From Planctomycetota bacterium (lineage in GTDB: Bacteria; Planctomycetota; Phycisphaerae; Phycisphaerales; UBA1924), in contig JAFLCN010000006.1 in the NCBI GenBank assembly GCA_017303555.1, positions 1 to 64,000 of the forward strand: a stretch of DNA of 64,000 nt, read 5' to 3'. Below are positions 16,065 through 21,926 of the stretch, piece by piece; within the stretch, counting starts at the first letter, position 1; every line of letters starts with the position of its first letter. Below the pieces are notes generated by a model that saw only the letters and a list, made by a program, of their open reading frames with translations, made no database searches and was not told where the DNA came from. Made by a program: the position numbers and the translations under genes.

Positions 16065-17378
16065 ATGGCAGCATCGATTTTTGATACCCGCACCGACACG
16101 CTTTTTTCGCAGCTTCGGGACCAGAAGGTCTGGAAGGAGTTGCAGACGATCGAAGGGCCGATGGATGCGAAGATCCGGCTGAAGGGGTACGGCGATGTGC
16201 TGTGCTTCTGCTCGAACAACTACCTGGGGTTGGCGAATCACCCGGAGGTGATCGAGGCGGGCGTGAAGGGGCTGAAGGATTTCGGCGCGGGGACGGCGAG
16301 CGTGCGGTTTATCTGCGGGACGTTTTCGCCTCACCATGAGCTGGAAGAAGAGATCGCGCGGATGATGGGGACGGAGAGCGCGTACACGTTTGTGAGTGCG
16401 TGGACGGCGGCGGAGGCGCTCTTTCCGACGTGCTGCGAGCCGGGCGACTGCATCATCAGCGATGAACTGAATCACGCGTGCATCATCGATGCGATCCGGC
16501 TGACGACGGTGATCAAGAAGGGCGTGCAGAAGGCGGTGTACGCGAACAATCGGCTTGAGGGCGAGAAGAGCTTGCGCGCAGCGCTCGAAGGCGCGAAGAA
16601 GAATCCGGAAGTGACGGGGCAGATCTGGGTGGTGACGGACGGCGTCTTCAGCATGGAAGGGTCGATCGCGGATCTGCCGGCGATGCGGAAGATGTGCGAT
16701 GAGTATGGGGCGCTGCTTGTTGTCGATGACTCGCACGGGCATGGGGTGATGGGGAAGCTTGGGCGCGGGACGCATGAGCACTTTGGGATGGTGACTCCGC
16801 TGCGCGGGGGAAAGGCATTCACCACAGAGGCACAGAGGCACGGAGAAGAGGGGAGAAGTGATAAAGACAGGAACGCTGGCTCCAGGCAGGAAGAGGGGGC
16901 CGGAAGGGTGGACATTTTCACGGGGACGCTTGGCAAGGCGCTTGGTGGCGGTGCGGGCGGGTTTGTTGCGGCGAGTGAGCGGGTGACGAAGTTGCTTGTG
17001 CAGCGCGGGCGGCCGACTTTGTTCAGTAATGCGTTGCCGGTGACGGTGGCGTGCAGCGCGAAGAAGGCGATTGAGATCATGCTGCGCGAGCCGCAGCGCG
17101 TGCAGAAGCTGAAGGACAACACGGCGTACGCGCGGAAGAAGATCAAGGAAGCCGGGTTCGATGTGCTCCAGAGCCCGACGGCGATCTGCCCGATCATCGT
17201 GGGGGAGACGGCGAAGGCGATCGCGATGAGCAAGCGGCTGCTGGAGCTGGGCGTGTTCGTGATCGGGTTTGGCTATCCCGTCGTGGCGGAGGGGCATGCG
17301 CGGCTGCGGTGCCAGATTTCGGCGGCGCATTCGATGGGGGATATTGATGCGTTGGTGGGGGCGTTGAAGAAGTTGTAA
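16065..17378 (+). CDS. kbl: 2-amino-3-ketobutyrate CoA ligase (glycine C-acetyltransferase) with an in-frame repeat insertion
   Basis: 437 residues against about 400 for the family. It makes glycine and acetyl-CoA from 2-amino-3-ketobutyrate in threonine breakdown. FCSNNYLGLANHPEVI, FGAGTASVRFICGT, DDSHGHGVMG and the Schiff-base lysine K291 in TGTLGKALGG are all present, so the PLP enzyme core is intact. Between THEHFGM and VDIFTGTLG, where relatives have only a few residues, about 33 extra residues occur (codons 16789-16908). They contain FTTEAQRHGE, the translation of a repeat found between genes at 4374-4403. The insertion keeps the frame and falls in a surface loop ahead of the lysine strand. 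No threonine dehydrogenase gene is adjacent. A related 8-amino-7-oxononanoate synthase (BioF) is the only serious alternative. Confidence 0.88.
   Translation: MAASIFDTRTDTLFSQLRDQKVWKELQTIEGPMDAKIRLKGYGDVLCFCSNNYLGLANHPEVIEAGVKGLKDFGAGTASVRFICGTFSPHHELEEEIARMMGTESAYTFVSAWTAAEALFPTCCEPGDCIISDELNHACIIDAIRLTTVIKKGVQKAVYANNRLEGEKSLRAALEGAKKNPEVTGQIWVVTDGVFSMEGSIADLPAMRKMCDEYGALLVVDDSHGHGVMGKLGRGTHEHFGMVTPLRGGKAFTTEAQRHGEEGRSDKDRNAGSRQEEGAGRVDIFTGTLGKALGGGAGGFVAASERVTKLLVQRGRPTLFSNALPVTVACSAKKAIEIMLREPQRVQKLKDNTAYARKKIKEAGFDVLQSPTAICPIIVGETAKAIAMSKRLLELGVFVIGFGYPVVAEGHARLRCQISAAHSMGDIDALVGALKKL
16818..16847 (+). repeat. TTCACCACAGAGGCACAGAG-type repeat inside kbl
   Basis: TTCACCACAGAGGCACAGAG followed by GCACGGAGAA lies in frame in kbl and encodes FTTEAQRHGE. 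It matches the intergenic copy at 4374-4403 (opposite strand) at 28 of 30 positions. The whole inserted stretch is longer (about 16789-16908); its second half has no visible sister in the window. Confidence 0.8.
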
Positions 17379-17422
17379 GCAGCCAATCGTCGGTGGTTCA
17401 TGCGTCGCTTGAGAATTGTGCC

Positions 17423-17526
17423 GCCCCTCCGGGGCTTGGAGATCTGCCGCGCGCTTTCCACGGGTTGCGCTCGCTCGTGGACTCGCTCGCTTCACCCGTG
17501 GCTACAGGCTGTCGCCCCTCCGGGGC
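17423..17526. repeat. Intergenic multi-hairpin repeat element, copy B
   Basis: GCCCCTCCGGGGC occurs twice (17423-17435 and 17514-17526), each a five-base stem with loop TCC. Between them, CCACGGGT (17458-17465) pairs with ACCCGTGG (17494-17501) and encloses CGCTCGCTCG and GACTCGCTCGC. The plan (outer hairpins, a long central stem with a CGCTCG/GACTCGCT core) is that of copy A at 1560-1714. It fills the gene-free gap between two convergent genes. Confidence 0.65.
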
Positions 17527-17604
17527 GGGGACAATCCAAAAGGAGATCGCAGATTGCGATGCGGAGCGTGGAATTGTCCGACCGGTTTCTCTTTCGAAGT
17601 CGGG

Positions 17605-18261
17605 CTATGCCGAGGCGTGCTTTCGAATGAACACATGCGCGACGGCGTTTGAGCTGTTGATGTGGCGTTCACATTTGTAGCCGAGGGCGTTGAGGTCGAT
17701 GCCGTGCAGCAGATGCTCGCCGCTGCCGAGGAGCGTGGGCGAAATTGCCAAGTGCAGGTCGTCGATGAGTTGGGCTTGGAGGTATTGGCGGATGGTGTTG
17801 GTGCCGCCGCCGAGGCGGATGTCTTTGCCGGCGGCGGCTTTTTTGGCTTGATCGAGCGCGGCGTGGATGCCTTCGGTGACGAAGTGGAACTCTGTGCCGC
17901 CTTTCATGCGGAGGGGCGGGCGTGGGTGATGGGTGAGGACGAAGACGGGGGTGTGGTACGGGGGTTCTTCGCCCCACCAGCCTTTCCAGTTTTCGTCGGG
18001 CCAGGGGCCGCGGACGGGGCCGAACATGTTTCGGCCGAGGATCCAGGCGCCGATGTTTTCGAAGCCTTTGGCGGCGAGGTCGTCGTCAACGCCGGTTTCG
18101 CCGCCGTCTTCACCTTGCATCTTCTTCCACGTGCGGGTGGGGAAGAACCAGTTGAACATTTCGTGGCCTCGGATGCCGAGAGGTGCTTCGAGGGATTGAG
18201 AAGGGCCGGCGCCGTAGCCGTCGAGGGAGAGGGAGAAGCAGAGGACGCGGAGTTTGGGCAT
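17605..18261 (-). CDS. RibD C-terminal/dihydrofolate-reductase-like NADPH reductase
   Basis: 218 residues, ATG at 18261 after GGAGTAAGCC. LRVLCFSLSLDGYGAGPSQS is the first strand of the DHFR-like fold and ILGRNMFGPVRGPW the next landmark. LTHHPRPPL, FVTEGIHAALDQA and KDIRLGGGTNTIRQYLQAQL (the NADPH-binding GGG region and following helix) complete it; ISPTLLGSGEHLL is the family end. Such single-domain proteins (YyaP/YwjB type) reduce unknown substrates and are not the riboflavin deaminase-reductase or true folate enzymes. The gene stands apart with repeats on both sides. Confidence 0.85.
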   Translation of the reverse strand: MPKLRVLCFSLSLDGYGAGPSQSLEAPLGIRGHEMFNWFFPTRTWKKMQGEDGGETGVDDDLAAKGFENIGAWILGRNMFGPVRGPWPDENWKGWWGEEPPYHTPVFVLTHHPRPPLRMKGGTEFHFVTEGIHAALDQAKKAAAGKDIRLGGGTNTIRQYLQAQLIDDLHLAISPTLLGSGEHLLHGIDLNALGYKCERHINSSNAVAHVFIRKHASA

Positions 18262-18363
18262 GGCTTACTCCTGAAACGGATTCGATTTCATTGTTGCTTG
18301 AACGCGGTTTGGCCGCGGGGAATTCCGAAACCCCCTCCGTCATCGCTTCGCTGCGCGATGCCA

Positions 18364-18388
18364 CCTCCCCCGTTGGGAACGGGGGAGG
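18364..18388. terminator. CCTCCCCCGTT hairpin downstream of the YdeI-like gene
   Basis: CCTCCCCCGTT (18364-18374) pairs perfectly with AACGGGGGAGG (18378-18388) around GGG. A weaker stem CATCGC/GCGATG just before it (about 18341-18360) belongs to the same C-rich repeat type. It lies downstream of the minus-strand gene ending at 18437 and may stop it; no T run is seen, so a repeat element is equally likely. Confidence 0.5.
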
Positions 18389-18436
18389 ACAAATGCGAAG
18401 GCACGCGAGATGGAAAGCGGAACCGTGGACAACGGG

Positions 18437-19015
18437 TCAGTCGGTGTCGGCGACGGGGCAACTGAGGCTTTTGTCGTACATGCCGCTGCGATCGAAGCAG
18501 CAGGGGCGGCGTTTGCCTTTGGCGAGCATGTCGCAGGACTTGGCGATGCGGCTGGCGCGGGTCTCGGCTTTCTTGGCGGAGGTCATGAAGAGGATCCAGT
18601 CGCGCCGGGCGACGGCAGTGATTTCTTTCCAGGCGATTTGCGCATCCTTCGGAGCGGCGCTGAGCGCTTTGCGGAAGTCGGGGGGGAGTTTGGGTTCGGG
18701 TTCTTCTTCGGGAGAGAGGGGCGTGATTTCGACGGTGATGGTGTCGCCGGGCGCGGAGCGGGATTGCTTGAGGAGTTTGCTTTCGACTTTGAGCCAGTGG
18801 CCGCCGTTGCCGTCGGGTTGGAGCGTGGCGGTGAAGGGGATTTGGTTGAATGTGCCGCGGACGGAGACGGGGCCTCGGGAAGGGAGTTTGGATGAGGCGT
18901 GCTTGGGGAGTGTGAGGAAGGACCAGGTGGGTTTGGCGGCGGCTTCTGATTTGGGACGGAGAAGTGACGCGGAGAAGCTGATGGTGCGCGGCGATGAGGT
19001 CGGTCGCTTCGGCAT
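18437..19015 (-). CDS. DUF1905 / YdeI (OmdA) domain protein
   Basis: 192 residues. The start at 19015 (MPKRPTSSPRTISFSASLLR) is chosen because the open frame upstream is translated repeat DNA. Residues about 10-95 are a DUF1905 beta barrel (FNQIPFTATLQPDGNGGHWL, VGD-like turns), and LPPDFRKALSAAPKDAQIAW then RRDWILFMTSAKKAETRASR is the OmdA/YdeI segment, named for bacteriocin protection. The molecular role is unknown. The C-terminus has a short Cys pair (RRPCCFDRSG). There is no signal peptide. Upstream of the start is a GGCATCGAGG-type repeat. Confidence 0.8.
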   Translation of the reverse strand: MPKRPTSSPRTISFSASLLRPKSEAAAKPTWSFLTLPKHASSKLPSRGPVSVRGTFNQIPFTATLQPDGNGGHWLKVESKLLKQSRSAPGDTITVEITPLSPEEEPEPKLPPDFRKALSAAPKDAQIAWKEITAVARRDWILFMTSAKKAETRASRIAKSCDMLAKGKRRPCCFDRSGMYDKSLSCPVADTD

Positions 19016-19028
19016 TGCGATGAAGGGG

Positions 19029-19062
19029 AAGGCATCGAGGCAGGAGGCATCAAGGCATCGAG
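19029..19062. repeat. GGCATCGAGGCATCAAGGC-type short repeat
   Basis: The run GGCATCGAGG, CAGGAGGCATCAAGGCATCG is built from variants of GGCATC(A/G)AGG. A second stretch of the same kind forms the tail of the small membrane protein at about 21847-21893. Confidence 0.5.
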
Positions 19063-19148
19063 GGGGGATGCGGAGAATCCGGTGGTTGTGTTCTGAGTGA
19101 GGATGCGGGTGCTGCGGCAAAGTCTGGAAGAAACACCCCCACCCCCAA

Positions 19149-19169
19149 CCCCCTCCCGCGGGGAGGGGG
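19149..19169. terminator. CCCCCTCCC hairpin downstream of the NTF2-like gene
   Basis: CCCCCTCCC (19149-19157) pairs with GGGAGGGGG (19161-19169) around GCG, 16 bases past the end of the minus-strand NTF2-like gene. Its surroundings match the hairpin at 14602-14622, so it is both a likely transcription stop and a repeat copy. Confidence 0.55.
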
Positions 19170-19185
19170 CTTCTGCAAAAGCGGT

Positions 19186-19545
19186 TCAGCGCGGGCCATC
19201 GAAGAAGAACTGTTCGCGGATGATTTTGTCGCCCTTCACGGTGTAGACGCCGATCTCGGGAAGCGAGGTTCGTTTGCCGGTGGCTTTGGGGGTGACTTCG
19301 AAGGTGAAGTGGACGGCGAACTGATCGGGGCCGTTGAAGTAGGGGCCGAGGACTTTTTCGCCGTGGATCTCGTTTGCCGCGGCCCACTTTTCGGATTTCT
19401 GAATGACCGGCTGCTGGCCCTTGGTCTCGTTGCCGTCGGCTTCGACGGAGACGATGTCGGGGTGGTACATGGTGCGCATCACGTCGAAGTTTTTGCCTTG
19501 ATTGCAGAGGTCGACGAACTGTTTGGCGAGTGATTGGATGCTCAT
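19186..19545 (-). CDS. NTF2/SnoaL-like domain protein
   Basis: 119 residues from an ATG at 19545. LAKQFVDLCNQGKNFDVMRT starts the helical lid, MYHPDIVSVEADG is the first strand pair typical of SnoaL-like folds, and FAVHFTFEVTPKATGKR then GVYTVKGDKIIREQFFFDG the curved sheet. The fold makes a cone-shaped pocket used by ketosteroid isomerase-like enzymes and many ligand-binding proteins; the ligand is unknown. It is divergent from the arsR-type gene, and the AT-rich palindrome at 19627-19650 lies 82 bases upstream of its start, so it may respond to the same regulator. Confidence 0.85.
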   Translation of the reverse strand: MSIQSLAKQFVDLCNQGKNFDVMRTMYHPDIVSVEADGNETKGQQPVIQKSEKWAAANEIHGEKVLGPYFNGPDQFAVHFTFEVTPKATGKRTSLPEIGVYTVKGDKIIREQFFFDGPR

Positions 19546-19623
19546 CGAAGCAGGGTAGCGGCGTGCGATGGAGAGCGGGACGTGTGCCGCGGCGGGTGCG
19601 GAAACCAATTCTGAGAATCGCGG

Positions 19624-19651
19624 TTGATATATTCCGATATCGGTATATATT
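19624..19651 (+). promoter_or_regulatory. Promoter and 24-bp palindromic operator of the arsR-type gene
   Basis: TTGATA (19624-19629) and TATATT (19646-19651) are 16 bases apart, five of six matches each. They lie across a near-perfect palindrome at 19627-19650 whose core is CCGATATCGG flanked by TATA arms, with one mismatched pair. It is an AT-rich island in GC-rich DNA. Transcription would start at about 19658, on the start codon itself, and there is no ribosome site, so the message seems leaderless. Binding by the neighbouring regulator is inference. Confidence 0.7.
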
Positions 19652-19654
19652 TGA

Positions 19655-20011
19655 ATGATGGCACGTTCACCCACGACCCTGGATGCGTTTGCGGCGATTG
19701 CGGAGCCGCGGCGGCGGGAGATTCTGAGCGCTCTTTCACGGGGTTTGCCTGTGGTTGAAGGCGGGCGGGATGTGACGTGGCTTGTGGAAGAGCTCGGGTG
19801 GCCTCAGCCGCAGGTCTCGAAGCATCTGGGCGTGCTGCGCGAGGTGGGCCTGGTGAGCGTTGTGCGGAAGGGGAGGCGGCGGATGTACAGCGTGAACGGT
19901 GAGGAACTGAAGCCCGTGTACGAGTGGGTGAAGAAGTACGAGCGGTTCTGGGAGCAGCAGCTTGATCGGATCAAGGCGCGTGCGGAGCGGATGGAGCGGG
20001 AGAGGCAGTAG
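19655..20011 (+). CDS. ArsR-family transcriptional regulator
   Basis: 118 residues. IAEPRRREILSALSRGL is the first helix pair, VTWLVEELGWPQPQVSKHLGVLREVGLV the winged-helix recognition region (QPQVSKHLGVL), and VVRKGRRRMYSVNGEELKPV the wing. There are no metal-binding cysteines, so it is the SRPBCC-partner type of ArsR protein rather than an arsenic or zinc sensor. It lies before an SRPBCC gene and a DUF899 gene, a pairing common in planctomycetes and actinobacteria. Two ATGs (19655, 19658) are possible. The 24-bp palindrome immediately upstream probably serves it. Confidence 0.92.
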   Translation: MMARSPTTLDAFAAIAEPRRREILSALSRGLPVVEGGRDVTWLVEELGWPQPQVSKHLGVLREVGLVSVVRKGRRRMYSVNGEELKPVYEWVKKYERFWEQQLDRIKARAERMERERQ

Positions 20012-20094
20012 GTACTGGGCATCTGGTTTTTCGTGGATCGGACAGCGAACAGCGAGAAGCGAGAAGAGAACGTGGGCGCGAGAGCGGAAAGGGA

Positions 20095-20598
20095 ATGGCG
20101 ATGACAACGGCGACTTCAGGTTCTGGCGTGCGGGTGGATGCGGAGAAGATCCACACGCTGGAGATTCGGCGTGAGGTGATGATCGAGGCGAGCGCGGAAA
20201 CGGCTTTCGCGGCGCTGCTCGAAGAACTCGGGCCGGGGAGCGTGATGCCGGATGGCAAGGCGTTTCCGATGAAGATCGAGCCGTGGCCGGGCGGGCGGTG
20301 GTTCCGCGATCTGGGCGAGGCCGGCGGTCACACGTACGGGCACCTCTGGGGGCACGTGCAGGTGATCAAAGCGCCGACGCTGCTGGAGTTGATCGGGCCG
20401 ATGCCGATGTCGTTTGCCGCGATCAACCACGTGCAGTACCGGATCAAGCCCGAAGGCAAGGGCGTGCTGCTGACGCTGGTGCACAAGGCGCTCGGGACGC
20501 TGAGCCAGGATTTGCTGGATGGCATGCCGGAGGGCTGGGAGCACGGGATGAAGCGGATTAAGGAGGTGGCGGAGGGCAAAGCGGGAAAGGGCAGATAG
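20095..20598 (+). CDS. SRPBCC (AHSA1-like) ligand-binding protein
   Basis: 167 residues. EIRREVMIEASAETAFAALL is the opening strand and helix of the START/SRPBCC barrel, MKIEPWPGGRWFRDLG and HLWGHVQVIKAPTLLELIGP the middle strands, and GVLLTLVHKALGT then GWEHGMKRIKEV the C-terminal strand and long helix. Such proteins bind hydrophobic ligands in a deep pocket. Its place after the ArsR gene suggests joint control, a standing pair in which the ligand is unknown. Two possible ATGs lie six bases apart. DUF899 follows. Confidence 0.85.
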   Translation: MAMTTATSGSGVRVDAEKIHTLEIRREVMIEASAETAFAALLEELGPGSVMPDGKAFPMKIEPWPGGRWFRDLGEAGGHTYGHLWGHVQVIKAPTLLELIGPMPMSFAAINHVQYRIKPEGKGVLLTLVHKALGTLSQDLLDGMPEGWEHGMKRIKEVAEGKAGKGR

Positions 20599-20686
20599 AA
20601 CGGCTCGATGAGCCGGAGTGGGCGGAGTGCAAGATGCTGGCGAAGGCCTACAGGCGTGCGTTTGCGGCGATGAACGAAGGAGTTTG

Positions 20687-21475
20687 ATGATGGATGCGAA
20701 TCGAATCGTCTCGCGCGAAGAGTGGTTGAAGGCGCGGGTGGAGCTGCTGAAGGAAGAGAAGGAGTTCACGCGAAGGCGCGATGCTCTGGCGCAGAAGGCG
20801 CGGGCGCTGCCGTGGGTGAAGGTCGAGAAGAGCTATTCGTTTGATGCGTTGCCGAGCATGGGGGGTGGAAAGAAATCACTCGCGGACCTGTTCGGCTGGC
20901 GGAGCCAGCTTGTGGTGTACCACTTCATGTTCGATCCGACCTGGTCGCAGGGTTGCAAGTCGTGCTCGTTCATCGCGGACCATTACAACCCGCTGGTGAT
21001 CCATCTCGCGCATCGGGACATCGCGCTGGTGACGGTGTCGAAGGCGTCGGTCGAGAAGATCGAAGCATTTCGCAAGCGGATGGGCTGGTCTTTCCCGTGG
21101 GTCTCGAGCGCGGGCAACGATTTCGGGCGGGACATGGGAGTGTCGTACACGGACGAGGAACTGCTGAGCGGAAAGGCGATGTACAACTACGCGCCGGGGC
21201 AGTTTCCGATCCGGGAGTTGCCGGGGCTTTCGGTCTTTTGCAGGAACGAGCGGGGCGAGATCTTCCATACCTATTCGACGTATGCGCGCGGGCTCGAGCG
21301 GTTCCTGGGGGCGTATGAGTACATGGATGTGACGCCGCGGGGGCGTGATGAGGCGAAGGGCGAGGGGATGGACTGGCTGCGGCACCACGATCGGTACGAC
21401 GGCTCGGCGTTTGTGCATCCGTGGATGGAGCGGCCGGGGGTGACGATGCCGGTGATGCCGGGCCACGGGGCGTAG
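20687..21475 (+). CDS. DUF899 thioredoxin-like protein
   Basis: 262 residues; the ATG at 20687 follows AAGGAG, with a second ATG right after it. VSREEWLKARVELLKEEKEF is the usual DUF899 start. FGWRSQLVVYHFMFDPTWSQ then GCKSCSFIADHYN is the family core, placing Cys-Lys-Ser-Cys where thioredoxin has its active-site pair. SFPWVSSAGNDFGRDMGVSY and FHTYSTYARGLERFLGAYEY follow. The fold is thioredoxin-like; a redox role is inference because the cysteine pair is displaced compared with thioredoxin. Transcribed with the two genes before it. Confidence 0.88.
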   Translation: MMDANRIVSREEWLKARVELLKEEKEFTRRRDALAQKARALPWVKVEKSYSFDALPSMGGGKKSLADLFGWRSQLVVYHFMFDPTWSQGCKSCSFIADHYNPLVIHLAHRDIALVTVSKASVEKIEAFRKRMGWSFPWVSSAGNDFGRDMGVSYTDEELLSGKAMYNYAPGQFPIRELPGLSVFCRNERGEIFHTYSTYARGLERFLGAYEYMDVTPRGRDEAKGEGMDWLRHHDRYDGSAFVHPWMERPGVTMPVMPGHGA

Positions 21476-21544
21476 GTGCAGAAATGCGAGGGCGATCGGC
21501 ATCGGCGGAAGCGCCGGGCGGTTGCCTGCGCGGGGAGAAGACTC

Positions 21545-21919
21545 ATGCTGTGCTGTCAGGATCAAACGCCGGAGCCTTCACCGAGCGCGGTTCGGGTGTG
21601 GACGCGGCGGGGTGGGGCCGCGGCGCGATGGGCGATTCCGATCGCGGGGCTGGCGCTCATCCCGAAGTGTCCGGGGTGCGTCGCGGCGTATGTGCTGATG
21701 CTGACGGGGGTGGGGTTGTCGTTCGGATCGGCGGAGATGGTCCGATGGGCGTTGATCGGGCTGTGCGTGCTGGCGATTGCCTGGGCGTCGGTTCGGATGG
21801 TCCGCAGATGGATGCTGGAAACGGGGGCTGCGAGCGAGAAGAAGGGGTCGAGGCATGAGGCATCGAAAGAGGCAGAAGGCCAAAGAGGCATAGGGCCGAA
21901 CGCATCGAGTTTCGTATGA
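21545..21919 (+). CDS. Small two-helix membrane protein with CPGC motif
   Basis: 124 residues from an ATG at 21545 with GGGGAGAAG upstream; the open frame begins earlier but without family-like sequence. Two hydrophobic segments (WAIPIAGLALIPKCPGCVAA, then WALIGLCVLAIAWASV) flank PKCPGCVAAY, a Cys-x-x-Cys at the membrane edge, as in small MerC-like or metal-handling proteins, but no family is recognised. The last 28 or so residues (GSRHEASKEAEGQRGIG and more) are the translation of a GGCATCGAAAGAGGC-type repeat, so the natural end has been extended. It follows DUF899 closely and may belong to the same unit. Confidence 0.65.
   Translation: MLCCQDQTPEPSPSAVRVWTRRGGAAARWAIPIAGLALIPKCPGCVAAYVLMLTGVGLSFGSAEMVRWALIGLCVLAIAWASVRMVRRWMLETGAASEKKGSRHEASKEAEGQRGIGPNASSFV
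21847..21893. repeat. GGCATGAGGCATCGAAAGAGGC-type repeat within a coding tail
   Basis: GTCGAGGCATGAGGCATCG, then AAAGAGGCAGAAGGCCAAAG and AGGCAT are variants of the GGCATCGAGG unit at 19029-19062. Here it is translated as the C-terminus of the membrane protein ending at 21919. Confidence 0.5.
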
Positions 21920-21926
21920 TCCGTCC

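Noticed and set aside
20599..20689. Open stretch ERLDEPEWAECKMLAKAYRR between the SRPBCC and DUF899 genes
   Set aside because: It reads like protein and may be a gene remnant, but it has no usable start or ribosome site and is only about 30 residues long.
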